A stretch of 64,000 nucleotides of DNA, taken from positions 126,180-190,179 of the forward strand of contig NSJX01000043.1 of NCBI GenBank assembly GCA_002286715.1, in the 5' to 3' direction. A program made the position numbers and the translations under genes. The notes beneath the pieces were generated by a model, which saw only the letters and a program-made list of their open reading frames with translations, had not been told where the DNA came from and did no database searches. This DNA is from Dentipellis sp. KUC8613. Taxonomy: Eukaryota > Basidiomycota > Agaricomycetes > Russulales > Hericiaceae. Of this stretch, positions 13,899 through 24,857 are shown piece by piece (the stretch's first letter is position 1; every line of letters begins with the position of its first letter).

Positions 13899-16112
13899 AT
13901 GTCGAGGCCAAAACCCCAAGAAATAGATACAAGAGTCGCCGTCATTGGCGGAAAACTCGATGTTCTGGCCGAGCGCGAGGCAGAGCTGCAGGCAATTCTC
14001 GACTCGATCCGCGCGGAGCGCCTGGCCCTGCAAGCCGAGTACGACGACCTCCAGTCCAAACGTGTCCCCTTCAACTGGCTGCCTCCAGAACTCGTCACTG
14101 AAATCTTCTTATACTGCATTGAAGACTCTCACGCAGATCCAGAGGCGCTTTTCGACCCCATACCTGTGGCACTGTCACACGTCTCTCGTCGGTGGAGGTC
14201 GGTCGCCCTCGCCACGCCCCCCTTGTGGCGTCGACTTCACCTGCAGCTGAAAGATACTGCAATGGAGGGCTTTACAAGGCCAGCGGTGGATGCCTTTGTA
14301 TCCCGCCGGGAAACTACATCTGTCCAGCTCGTGTACAGCGATCTCATTGTTGAAGACGACGACTTAGTAAGTCCTCTTCAAATGCTATTGTCCTTTCTTG
14401 TCAACACGAGTGCGTGAAGTTGCTCGATTCTACTGCTGAGGGACCGTAGAGAACTTTTCGTATCGTGTCTTACACCCGTCTCGTAGCCATTGAGCGAATA
14501 TGCTAGAGCACTCCACATTCATACGTTTCTACGCTCCAACTCGTTCTGACATGTGCCCGTTACTTTGCAGGATTATGGGCTTCCTGTCGCTTCCATAGAC
14601 GACTCGTCCAATCGCCTCCACCTGTTCGACCAGCTTGTGCTGACATCACTTGTGATTTCCGGAGGGCCAAGCGTGCTACTGGACGGTCTCACGTTCCTGC
14701 GCGCCCAATTTCGCGTTTTTCTTCGCCTAGAGTCTCTTGAACTCGTCGCCACAGTCACTTCTGCACCAGCAACGCTCTTTTATCACTTCAAGTCGCACCT
14801 CAATCTCGCTAAATCATTCCGCAACCCGTTCGATTCACAGTCGTTTCCCTGCTTGAAAAAGCTAACCCTTCGCGACGTATCGCCAGCCCTACTTCCCATC
14901 ACAAACTATCCCGAATTACGCGAACTGACGGTGCAAGTCGCGCATATAGAACACGTGCAGATGTACATGCCCGGGATGCGTGTGCAGTACCTGGCCCGTG
15001 TTCTGGCATGCGCGCCCAAGGTAGAGCGGCTGGTTCTGATGGGCGGCGGGCCGGTGTTCCATGCGCGGGTAGAGGATGGGCTGGAGGAGGGGCATTGGTC
15101 ACGCAAATCGTCATGGGTGTTCGGGCTTCAGAGCACAATGCCCCCGGTACCGCTCGAGCGGCTACGGGAGCTCTGCTGGACGGACGCACACCCGGAGGCC
15201 ATCTACTACCTTCTGACGCACTTCCCCGCAAACGGGCTGGAGGTCCTGGACATCAGCCTCCTGGACGTCGAGAAGCACCATGCGCGGCGCCCAAACATGG
15301 CGCAGACCGTAGTGCCGCTGACCACGCTGCTGCCGACCGCGGGGCTCCTGCCGCCCGTGCTCGCCGTGCCGGGGCTGAAGATCCTGCGGGTGGAGTGCAC
15401 ATCGTGCGACGTGCTGCGCCTGCCGTTCCTCAAGCTCGCATTCCCCGCGCTCGAGACGCTCTCCCTCGCGAACGTCGACCCCGCGCTCGCGACATACCCC
15501 CGCCGCGCGCCGCTCCCGCACCTCCCGCGCCCCGAGTCCATCTTCCGCGACCCGCGCATGCCGCACCTCACGCACCTCATCCTGTCCGCGTTCGGCGTCC
15601 TCGAGGAGCACGCGGGCACGATGTTCGGGTACATGCCCGCGCTCGAGCGCCTCGACTGCGACATGGTCGAGGGCGGGATGCACGTCCTCGCCGCGCTGGC
15701 CGCGACACGCCGCGTGTCGGCGCGTGTCATGCGCTGCTGCCCGGCGCTGCGCACCATTCACCTCTGGGAGTGCAACGATGTGCAGTTCCCGGCCCTCGAG
15801 AGGCTCGTCAAGCTTCGGAATGGGTTCGCGGAGCCCGAGGCGGTGGTCCCTGTGGTCAATGGGCACATTCATCATCATCGTAAAGCGGCGGAGCAGAAGA
15901 CGGGGTTGGGGTCGGGGTCGGCGGGCGAGAGGAAGATCAAGCCGTTGAAGAGGAGCGTACGCGGGGCGCAGATTCCGCAGGGCTTGGGTGGCGTCGAGGA
16001 GATGCAGCCGTGTGTTCCGATCACGGACGTGCGCATCGAGAAGTGCAAGTTGATCTCGGAGGAGCAGGCGCGGTCACTGGAGAAGTGGGGAGTGGAGGTG
16101 GTGTGGGGATAG
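13899..16112 (+). CDS. F-box protein with leucine-rich-repeat-like C-terminus
   Basis: Two exons, 13899-14366 and 14571-16112, give 669 aa. The N-terminus is the coiled coil usual in Agaricomycete F-box proteins (about residues 20-50, ending DDLQSKRVPFNW). The F-box follows at about 52-105: WLPPELVTEIFLYCI, then ALSHVSRRWRSVALATPPLW. The remainder is a Leu-rich, repeat-like region, as in F-box/LRR proteins that pick substrates for SCF ubiquitin ligases. The 204-nt intron is long for this window. A GTGCGT donor at 14410 and a hidden middle exon were tested but gave stops or a 28-nt intron, so the simple model stands. The substrate is unknown. Confidence 0.85.
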
Positions 16113-16324
16113 GGTTGGGGCTGGGGTTCGATGGGGTTGGGTCAGTGGAGTTCGTGGTTCCGAATATGTTTGGACAGTCGTTTGTTATGCACTGCACGGT
16201 CGTCATCACTGTTGTATCGATATCATATTGGCATGTTTATTATACGGTCTTTCGCAGGAGCTATAGTAATGGATGCATCGTGGATTATTCTTTCGTCAAG
16301 TAAGATCTCATTCACCAGCTCCCC

Positions 16325-16528
16325 TCAGTGCCCACAATGATCTATCTCTGATCCGGTGCATAATTGACCAAAATGATTTCGAAGCGACATTGCTAAGGGT
16401 GCAAGACTCGGACGATGAGGATGAGGTCGGAGTGATCCTCGTGTCGATTGGCGTTGAGTTGTTTGTTTGGCAACAGCCTCTGATCCAAACAATTGCCTAA
16501 TATGGACGACTCTCGCATCTTCACCTCC
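16325..16528 (-). pseudogene. Remnant of a paralogue of the 19.3-kb minus-strand gene (copy A)
   Basis: The minus strand encodes GGEDARVVHIRQLFGSEAVA then KQTTQRQS, which aligns with GGESDEDNQIRKVFGSEAAA then KQTSQRRK at about 19.4 kb. DNA identity is visible over about 50 nt (TTTGGATC.GAGGCTG.TGCCAAACAAAC). An in-frame TGA lies just upstream of the shared segment, and a stop occurs at 16325. I see no start codon in reach. It looks like a decayed copy or an orphan exon. Function unknown. Confidence 0.45.
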
Positions 16529-16966
16529 TCAGCCTTCAGGGATATGCGTATGCCTGTCTTTTATCCCCTTCTGCAACGTAACAGCGCTGAAAATCAGCTT
16601 TCTTTCTTGCTGGGGTAGAGCGAAAGCTTCGTGGACACGTCGCCTGGCGCCGAGCCTCGAATCAACGTTTTCCTAATCTAGCTATGCTCATCCACTCGCA
16701 CAGCTTACTGCTATGAAGAGCAGCCCTTGTTCTTCTCTTGCCTAGCGCTCAGGATACCTCTAAGTGGCTTCTGAGAAATACTGGTATCCAGCTTTTCGGG
16801 GTTTGAACCAGATTCCCGGTTTGGTCACTGTTCTTGTCCAGCTTGTTATCCTTCTTCTGTTTCTGGTATATGGCGCCTTGTTCTTATCGTTGGGCTGAAT
16901 ATCTGCTACCGCTTTAAAGGGCCGTGTTATGGGTACGCTTGAGTACAACATCATTCTCTCGCACTC
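16529..16966. other. Duplicated promoter-like region upstream of the bHLH-like gene
   Basis: No gene. Blocks here, notably the T-rich stretch at about 16800-16895 with CTTGTTCTTATCG, resemble sequence at about 19870-19950, including GGCGCCTTGTTCT versus GACGCCTTGTTCT. This supports an ancient tandem duplication. Confidence 0.45.
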
Positions 16967-18159
16967 ATGTCTCAATCTCATCATAGCGCAACGCTTAGGC
17001 CTCCGACTGGCATTAATCCTTCCAATATCACTCTTACCAGCAAAAGCGAAATGCAGAGGTACGTCCTTGACGATGATTCACTGATGTCTCAATTTGTCTC
17101 ACCCGACCGCAGTCACCCGCAGGTCCAGTCGAATAACCTCCAGAGTTATCAGTCATCTCAAGAAACGATAGGGAGTACGAACGTTGATTATCAACAGTAC
17201 GCTATTTCATATCACTGGTGATCGTACAATTCATGCTGAATCGCAACGCTTTCTAGAGAGACGAAATCAATTAGTGACTTTTTCGCCGCTTATAACTTCG
17301 ACCTGCCGCAGATACCGGTGCAAAGCACTGCTTCGCAGGCTTTCAACGACTATGGTCTAGCGTTACCTTCTTCTGACACTTATCCCACGGATAGCTTTAA
17401 GCAGACTCTAACGCATGCAGGCCCTGCCTCATCCGCAGGAATCCCAAATAGCGCCTCCGGTATTGAACAGCACGCAGCAGAAGCATTCTTTTCGGGAAAC
17501 ACTACTACTTCGGGAAATGTACCCTCGCATGAGACATCGTGTACGGATCTCTCGGAGCTGACACTTCCAGCACAGACTAGTGTGCGAAACGACGATCAGC
17601 AGGCTTCGACGCCGGCTGTTCCTCCTCGAAAGAAGAGGAAGCGTACGGCATCAATAGCAGACTCCGATGACGACTTAACGCCACAAGAGAAGGCCCAACG
17701 AGAAAGAGCCGCGCTGAAGCAGCGCAAGAACAGAGAGACTATCTGCGAAAGCCTCGTTGAACTCAACGAGCTGTTGCCGCTGGACTTGCGTTCGAGGATG
17801 AAGAAACCTAACCATCGTGTCATTGATACAGGTGAGTTACCTTCTGTTGGGATGCTATCCTCTAATCTCACATTACCATAGCCATCCCCTACTTTCGAAT
17901 CATGAAGAACGATCTGGGCATACTAAAATTCAGAGTCGTTGAGCTTGAGACCGAATTGCGCCAACGGCAAGAGTCTGAGGAGCGCGTTCGTTCTGAGAAG
18001 GTGGCGGATCAGGCCAGACAAGAGGCGAAGCTTGCAGAGATACTAACGAAACTTCAGAATTCAGAGGCTCGAGAGCGTGAAGCGACGGCGAAGGCAAATC
18101 ATTACAAGCAACAGTTGATGGCCGTGTTGCAGAACACAAGAACGAATGTACAGCCGTAG
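16967..18159 (+). CDS. bHLH-like nuclear protein with C-terminal coiled coil
   Basis: Four exons (16967-17058, 17113-17196, 17257-17831, 17882-18159) give 342 aa. The first half is Ser/Gln-rich. A basic cluster PRKKRKR (about residue 180) can act as a nuclear signal. It is followed by QRERAALKQRKNRETICE and LVELNELLPLDLRSRMKK, then HRVIDTAIPYFRIMKND, which reads like a basic helix-loop-helix with an atypical loop. A long charged coiled coil (about 265-330) ends the protein. It is therefore a probable DNA-binding regulator; the bHLH label is inferred from motif shape only. The first intron (54 nt) is a multiple of three and has no stop, so a 360-aa form is possible by retention. Confidence 0.75.
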
Positions 18160-18232
18160 GAGCAGATTATCGTTAGTCTTAGATCTATTGCTCGTCTTAT
18201 AGTATATGATTTAGTATATGAATGCCTTCTAT

Positions 18233-18798
18233 TTAATGACTGCTGGTGCATCTATCCCATGCGCCGCGATCCTTGTTCCGATCCGCATTGGCCATCGATA
18301 TGTCCAGCTCCTGGTCAAACCTCGCATGCAATTGCTCCACATCTTCATCGGTATAGCCATGGAATGTTTTGAGGCATTCGACGGGATCTTCGCAAGCTGC
18401 CATCTGTTCGAGGCGGTCCATCTGTTCTCGAAGCTCTTCGTCGATCTTTTGTTTTAGCCGATTGAACGCGACGTTCGTGTCATCGTAGATGGCCTCTTGG
18501 TATTCTCGGGTGAGTAGCAGAGCAGAAGCATAGTCGGGATGAGGCATCCATGCGCCCGAGACCGGGTCGAGGTAAAAGTGTTTTAGCTGCAGTATTTCCT
18601 CTGCAAATCGGAAGCTAGTTAGGAGTCATCCTCCGAACATGGGGAAGCGCCTACCATCGCTAATGTACTTCTTCTCTTCGGTAGTGGGGGCGGAAACTAC
18701 GATGATGTTTTCAATGTGATGAAGCGCGAATTCAACATATATGACCACTTACCAGCGGAATCCGGAGAAGGAGAAGGACTAGATGCCTGCAACGACAT
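18233..18798 (-). CDS. Hypothetical protein, helical, 151 aa
   Basis: Three exons (18753-18798, 18655-18696, 18233-18600) join in phase into 151 aa starting MSLQASSPSPSPDSAVSAP. The body has EEILQLKHFYLDPVSGAWMP, a tract of charged helix (RLKQKIDEELREQMDRLEQM) and an acidic segment with YTDEDVEQLHARFDQELDI. I recognise no family. It converges with the bHLH-like gene, only 73 nt apart. More 5' exons cannot be excluded, since the proposed ATG lies close to a possible acceptor. Confidence 0.6.
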
Positions 18799-19080
18799 AT
18801 CATCAGTGCTGTCCAAGATAAGTCTGAGCTTGCATTCATACCATGACTGTATGCGATCAGAGGTATTTGGTTTCCACTCGCGAGCAGCTGGCGGTTTTAA
18901 CCGCTACTGAACAAAAGACAGCCACGATTGATTGTGAGTGATGCCCCAGTTGTGACGATTGACCTTGTGTCACTTTATTGTGTGGCTGTAACCGCCAAGG
19001 CTATCATCCAGGAAGATCTGCATTCTTAACAAAAGACTACTACGGTTCTTTTTGTTTAACTTAAACGCTGAGGCTGTCAC
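18799..19080. other. Intergenic
   Basis: AT-rich region upstream of the 151-aa gene. Nothing recognisable. Confidence 0.4.
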
Positions 19081-19549
19081 TCAATTGTTACGGGTCGCGG
19101 ATGGAGGGAATGTGAAATTGATCCTCGACGATACACTCACGATAAGCCAGAAACCCGTCATTGTCTTCTGGCGTGTCGCACCGCGGCCGTTAGCTATGCT
19201 TGACACATTCGACTTGACAGCCTGAGATGAGTCGTTCACAGAGCTTGCCATCGCGGTCAAGAGCTGCGATGACATGTGCATGAAGACTTGCGACCTGTCA
19301 AATTAGCATCCATTCTCTGATTAGATGAGAGTCCGGGTTATTCAGGACAATGGTGTTCTGCTGGCGGTTAGCGGGAAGCCCGGGCCGCGGCCACTTGCGG
19401 CGTTGACTCGTTTGTTTGGCAGCAGCCTCGGATCCAAACACTTTCCTTATCTGGTTATCCTCGTCCGACTCACCTCCGGAGTCCGAATACATCAAGCTAA
19501 CTTCGCAGTTTCTCAATATCTTTATAGACCACTTCTTTAATATCTGCAA
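19081..19549 (-). CDS. Uncertain gene, copy B of the duplicated minus-strand unit
   Basis: The frame at 19298-19549 encodes 83 aa beginning MQILKKWSIKILRNC and including GGESDEDNQIRKVFGSEAAA followed by KQTSQRRKWPRPG. The frame 19081-19281 encodes MHMSSQLLTAMASSVNDSSQ and continues to a stop. A branch-point-like TGCTAAT and an acceptor TTTGACAG lie between them, so they may be two exons of one gene, but I could not fix the donor. The first part is the better-preserved paralogue of the remnant at 16325-16528. No domain recognised. It may be a short gene or a decaying one. Confidence 0.35.
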
Positions 19550-20095
19550 AGATTATTCAGACGTGACACGAAGCGCTGGGAACAGCATATAACGTTTTCG
19601 TAAATGGAACTCCTGCTGGCGTAGTCACTAGTCCGTCATCCGTTTTCTCTGTATTTGTGTTCCTAAAAATCGTCCCGAAACAGTATCAAACTCACATAGC
19701 GATCCAAATTGAGCGCTTTTTACAGCAGTGACGTCTTCGGACTACGAGCGCACTCTTTAATCCATGCTTCGTCCGAAATAGCACGACCTTTATTCTTCTA
19801 CGTCTAGCGCCTGCGCCGCTTTCACATACCCAATGGGTCAAGCGTCTTCAACTTTCTTGGGCCTGACGTAGATGCCCGACTCGGTTACCGTCCTTGTTAC
19901 TCCCTTCTTCCATTCCGGTTCATGACGCCTTGTTCTAGGTTTTGTCGCATAGGAGTGCTCGTATCCCATTTAAGGAGCATGCATTCAGCAGCTTTTCGGT
20001 AATTATTGCCCTCACGCAAGCTATACATGGACATCAGTACGCCATTCTTTACAACTATATTCCCTGAGCCATCTCATGATTCATGATTTATATAG
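19550..20095. other. Region similar to 16.5-16.97 kb
   Basis: No gene.  This stretch parallels the upstream region of the bHLH-like gene, for example CTTTTCGG near 19993 and the CTCGGTTACCGTCCTTGTTACTCC-type block near 19880, at modest identity. It ends at a possible acceptor (TATATAG) at 20095. Confidence 0.4.
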
Positions 20096-20429
20096 GGACG
20101 CGAATCAAGGTGTTGGCTTCGCCCACCAAGGTTTGGATATATCACATATATCCGTGGGATGCGTCGCTTGGCAGACACAAGACTCTGGTTTAGTGCCATC
20201 AATGTCCAATGCTGACGACGTCCAGCAGATTCTCCCCTACTCAGAAGCCGTCCCATCAGCTGAACAGCCAGAAAACGAAGATATCTCTAACTACGAACAG
20301 CATGCCGCCGACGTACCCTCTCTGGAAAGCACGAGCAGCGCAGAAAATGCTCCATTAACGTTGCTCCACACACCAACTCCTGTCCTCCCGCAGCCGGGAC
20401 AAGCGGATCGAACGCTATCACGGATCAAG
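20096..20429 (+). pseudogene. Truncated paralogue of the bHLH-like gene (copy B)
   Basis: The exon starts after TATATAG with GGACGCGAATCAAGGTGTTG, comparable to AGAGACGAAATCAATTAGTG at the third exon of the 16967-18159 gene, and both reach TTCGCC. The frame is open for 111 codons and has a shared EQHAA motif (SNYEQHAADVPSL versus SGIEQHAAEAFF). It ends at a GTAATAC donor-like site. The basic cluster, helix-loop-helix and coiled coil found in the intact copy are absent downstream. I infer a truncated duplicate that has lost its DNA-binding end. Confidence 0.4.
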
Positions 20430-21053
20430 GTAATACACAACCTGAGTGGGTGAACTCGCGCAAACCCCCATCGTTCGCACAAAAGACTTTGACATGCGCG
20501 TAATCATGTATCAAGGCTCGGTCGATGTTGGGCAATGGGATCTTAGAGACACTGAGACGCGCTTTGCCTCCATGAGCGGTGGCCACGAATCGCTGGGCTC
20601 GACTTGACATGCTGGATGTCGATGCCTACTCGGCAACGTCAGTGGTATTCATGACGCCGTCACACACTCGAACACGTACCATTGCCGCCCATCAATCGAC
20701 GTGTCCCTTTTCAGCGGCGACGATGCCCGGTCCTAGATGCAAGAAGGGCTCGATTGTTAGCGGTCATCAACTATCGCAGCTGCCTTGCCCTTGTACGGCA
20801 TTGACAGACTTCGACGCAGCTTGTCCCCGACGCCACGGTACAAAACAAAACGCGCACGACCGGGACGTCGAACAATGAGAGGTGAGAAGAAGAGGGAAGG
20901 TAAAGAACGTCAATCTATAATGAAGGGGGCGTGCGGCAAAAGAATCGTATAAGTCCACCAGATGATCCTAAGAGAAGTATGTCCATATGTATCGGCAAGT
21001 GCGAAGGCCAGCTAATAGCACCTGGATTCAAGAACCCAGATATCCTCCAGTGC
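20430..21053. other. Intergenic
   Basis: Short frames only. Sequence after the truncated copy shows no similarity I can see to the 3' half of the bHLH-like gene. Confidence 0.45.
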
Positions 21054-21687
21054 TCACTGCCGAGGCCCCGGCTGCGGCCCGCGCTGCAAATGATAGTCAT
21101 TGATCTGGTCGGGAAAGAGGGGGCTCAGGTGAGACGACGACCGCTCAAAGTACCGCTGGACACTACTTACGGATCCAGTGACAGCAGCTGCAGGCCAGGA
21201 CGTGACAAAGGCTCTGGGAGATTTCTCCTGTTCGCGCTTCTGCGGGTCCGGTCGAGTCGGGAGAAAATCACCGTCAGTTAACTCTGTCGAGAAGGAAAAT
21301 GACTGACCGGCCTCCTTGCCTGAATATCTGCCCTATGAGAGTGCTGGGTGGCGGGCAGTGGCAGGGGTTGTATGCCGTTGGGCGTGTTCAAAGTTGGAGT
21401 AGCGATTTCTGCGGTGGGGGGGCCCGCGGCATTCCGTGGACACCGAGTCGGTGGAAGATGGATCGATAATGCTGAAGCTGCGTCGAATGGGAGCCCTTGA
21501 GGGGACAAAAATCCTCCAGGGATATCTCCCCGTGCTTTATTGTATGGTCCCTTGGCAACGAGCTGTACACCAAATATTATATATTGAAGCGGTGGTAGGG
21601 AGAAATACGCACTCCTAGGACCGCCGTTGCCTGCGCTGACATGAGGGCCAGAGCAGCAGATATCCAGAGGATAAACGGGGTGCGCAT
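21054..21687 (-). CDS. Small secreted Pro-rich protein of unknown function
   Basis: Four exons (21613-21687, 21308-21562, 21171-21239, 21054-21104), all of them multiples of three, give 149 aa. Introns are 50, 68 and 66 nt with GTGCGT, GTCAGT and GTAAGT donors. The first exon encodes little but a signal peptide (MRTPFILWISAALALMSAQA). The mature part has no Cys-rich core; it is rich in Pro, Ala and Thr (PPTAEIATPTLNTPNG, LPLPATQHSHRAD) and ends INDYHLQRGPQPGPRQ. A dibasic RRPKR at the exon 2-3 junction could be a Kex2-type processing site. Recognised family: none. Possible roles such as effector-like or processed peptide precursor are inference. Confidence 0.6.
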
Positions 21688-22723
21688 AGCAACACGCAGA
21701 AAAAATGGGAGCAGTGGGGGGAGGGAAGGAAAGGGGGAAAGTGCGCAGCCGGTACAGCCGCACTTACTCGTGGGTTCGAGGGTGGGACCGCCGGCCGCTA
21801 TATGTTAGCTCGCTGACATGAGGATGCCATCGGTGTATAAATTGGAGGGCGCCGGGCGACGATGTGGCAATGGTTGTAGATGCCGGATGATCAGATGATG
21901 TTAGATATGAAAGAGGTGAAAATGCCATGCCCCCGGCTCATGTAAAAGGCTCTTTCGCTCTGGCTGGCCGCGTGAAAAAAGCGGGCATGAAACACCTTCT
22001 CTATTCATAGCACTGTGCTCGCGCATGCCTCGGAACAAACGGTACAGATGAGCATTTCTTTTGAAGGGAGGACTCTCGTGAAAGGAGTCCCTTTAGCGGA
22101 AGGTCTGAGCGGGCAGTGTTGATTAAATTCTCGTGGACTATTAAGGGGATTCTAGGACAAAAAAATACGTGAAGGCTTTACAATGCAAGGGAAGAAAGAC
22201 GTTCACCTCGCTAGCTGTGCAAAAGCTCAATTTCCATCGCGCGGCAGAACGTACTACCCTTGATTCCTGTATGTAAATATCTCGCCACCATCTGGAGAGC
22301 TCAGCAAGCCCCACTGTCAGACGCCATTAGCCTAGAGACTCCCCTTGACAGCATAGGCAGACGGAATGGTAACTCCGGTCACGGAATTCAAGCCATGATA
22401 CCCGAGAAACGGGGGCTTAGGCACAGCGTAGCCATGGCACAGCACCAAAATGAAGCCTGGTGTTGAAACTCAAACCTCGCATCTGACAGTGACGCTTTCC
22501 GGATTTTAGATGAGTTATAACGGATCAGGACCAACAGTAGCGCGCACCTCGTTTGGAATAAAATTTACAGGGATACATACTCGTATACAGTCAGCGATAT
22601 ACTGTACAGATAGAGTTATACAGTCCCAGCTACAAGTCACCGTGTCATTAGGTAGTACGAGTACTCGGGCGCATGTACACCACGGCAGGGACGACCTCTT
22701 GGTCAAGAGGTGGAATGATTCGC
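21688..22723. other. Intergenic
   Basis: About 1 kb upstream of the small secreted protein and downstream of the P450. A frame running on from the P450 to 22515 is not coding (see rejected items). Nothing else recognised. Confidence 0.5.
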
Positions 22724-24857
22724 TCATGAATCGCCTCGAGCATCTGTTAGCGCCCGCACCAATGCCTCTGCTTTTACATCTCTCGGAAGCAATCGACATT
22801 TGAAAGGCCGAGGGTGGCTGCGAGAACGGCCTTAGTCTGGCTGAAGTCATCCGCCCAAAATCACCGGCGTACCTAATCATACCGTCTGTGTACGCCACAT
22901 CCACCGGCATGTCGTCGCCCGCTGCATCTTTTGCTTTGACAACCGTGAAGATAGCTAGGATTGACGCGATGGAGATCCACACTGATGAGTCGGCGAAGTG
23001 CTGCCCGGAGCAGTTCCTACGTCCTTCCGCATCAGTAACCGAACACGCATGAACCTAACAGCTGATAGAATCGTACCTCCGCCCGAAACCGAAGACGGTG
23101 CTCACGTCGTCATCATTCAGCTTTCCCTCCGGCGTCAAAAATCGTTCGGGCTTGAAGGCTGCAGGCTCTGGGTACTTGATCGGGTCATGCAGCATCGCCC
23201 TGGGCGAAGTCATCAGCGCCCGTTTCCTACAGATTGAAAGAGACTCAAACGTACCATATGTTGGGGAAGATCTGAGTACCTGCGTCTGTAGATCAGCACC
23301 GAAGCTTTGGTAGATACGGAGATGTTTTACCCTTAGGGATGAACATCCCTTCGTAGACATCATCAGCCAGCGTCGTACGCGGCACACCCAAAGGCGCGAT
23401 AGACTGCCACCGAAGAACCTCTCTGGCCACGGCGCCTACGTACGGCAGCACCGGACGATCGCGGAAGTCCGGCAGGCGATCGCGCCCAACTACGTCGTCG
23501 ATCTCTTGCTGGGCGCGTCTAACTACGGAGGGATGCAGCAAGAGCGCTAGGATTGCTGTAGACAGAACGGAGACCGTCTGTCGAAGACGCGTCAATCGGA
23601 CAGCAGATCGAGTATGTCAGAAAGCTTACTGTGTCAGATCCCGCTAGAGAACGTCTGTGAATATGCCGGGCCGCTGGCAGATAGATCCAGACTTACCTGC
23701 ATAGGCGACTGCACTTACGGCTTTTGCGGCCTCTTCATGTTCGGCGCCTGATCCATTGGCCTCGCCGGCCTTCATCAACGTAGAGGCAAGCGATGCTCGT
23801 GCGGTGCCGTCGTTCTATAGCGGTGCCAAGCCCATTCGAAAAACCAACGACAGACAACAAAAATGGACAACTCACCATTTTGCGCTTCACGAAAGCCCAA
23901 GGGCTATTCTGCATCTCCGTCGTGAGGAGTTTGCACTTCCGCGCGTATTCTTTGAAGCCCGTTCCCGGGAGCCAACTAGGCAGGTGCCGCACTACGAGAA
24001 GACACGTTCGCACGCAAAAATAGTCAGAAGTGCTTGGGACAACGTACGGAAAGGAAATGCATTGACAGCCATTACACCCGGGAATACGGCGCCGGAGAGC
24101 ATCGAGAACGCCCTGTCTGCGATGTCGACGAAACGGTCATGTTGAGAGACGATGTCATGACCGTAGGCAACGGACATCGCAGTGGCCGCAGCAAAGCTGG
24201 AGTCGGAATTAGCAAGGTTTCCGCAGGAACGTGGCGGACACCTACACGCGGACGGCGGGAAGAAAATCATCAGGATTCTCGCTGAGTTGCCGCACGAGAT
24301 CCTCCGCTTTGGCACGTTGCGATGGACGATACTCCAGGGCCGCCTTAGCGCGGAAATTCTGGTTGAGCATTCTACGCCGGATCCGCCACTTTTCGGAGTA
24401 GGGCATCAAAGCGGTATTCCAGTCCCAGCCCATCCTGCAGGCGGCAGAATCAGCGTCAAGTCTAAACGACAAGGTTGAAAGATACTGACAGGTCGATCAT
24501 CGTCATGTGGGGCCTGTCTGAGTAGATCGCCGACCGTCGCACGAAGAGCTCTTTGGCTGCCTTGTGCGTGTTCACCAGGATCGTCAGTTTGCCGAACTCC
24601 CATACCGAGATAAGGTCGCCTGCGCGGACGGTAGGAAGTTACTCGAGGAAGAAGAGGTAGATAGACGTACTTTGATAGTCATGGGACCACTTCGCATACG
24701 TCACCCAGGGATTGCGGGAAGGTATGACGGTGAAGTTACCAATGAAGGGATAAGGGGTAGGTCCAGGAGGGAACTGCTGAGGCCTTCGTCGTCTAACGAT
24801 GAAAGTAACGAAAATTCCGAGGGCGAAGAAGAGGTACAGTGAGGCGGTGTCTGACAT
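22724..24857 (-). CDS. Cytochrome P450 monooxygenase
   Basis: Twelve exons give 511 aa: 24671-24857, 24490-24619, 24246-24434, 24048-24196, 23876-23991, 23697-23814, 23630-23643, 23331-23577, 23255-23279, 23077-23199, 22873-23016, 22724-22817; all phases agree. The N-terminus has a membrane anchor (MSDTASLYLFFALGIFVTFI), then basic residues and the PPGPTPYPFIGN proline hinge. The I-helix motif AAGSDTT is at 297-302, ExxR is E354-R357, PERF follows, and the heme loop is FGFGRRNCSGQHFA with Cys435 as iron ligand. It is an ER-bound monooxygenase of the large Agaricomycete P450 set (CYP5144-like by eye); its substrate is unknown. Exon 7 has only 14 nt and codes the core of the oxygen-binding motif. 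Confidence 0.95.

Noticed and set aside
14367..14570. A hidden 36- or 56-nt exon within the F-box gene intron
   Set aside because: The 56-nt version shifts the frame into stops; the 36-nt version needs a 28-nt intron, too short to splice.
22515..22982. P450 frame reading past the last intron to 22515
   Set aside because: Splicing GTACGC to TTCTCGCAG gives HPRPFKCRLLPRDVKAEALV and a stop at 22724, which matches the usual P450 C-terminus. The longer frame does not.
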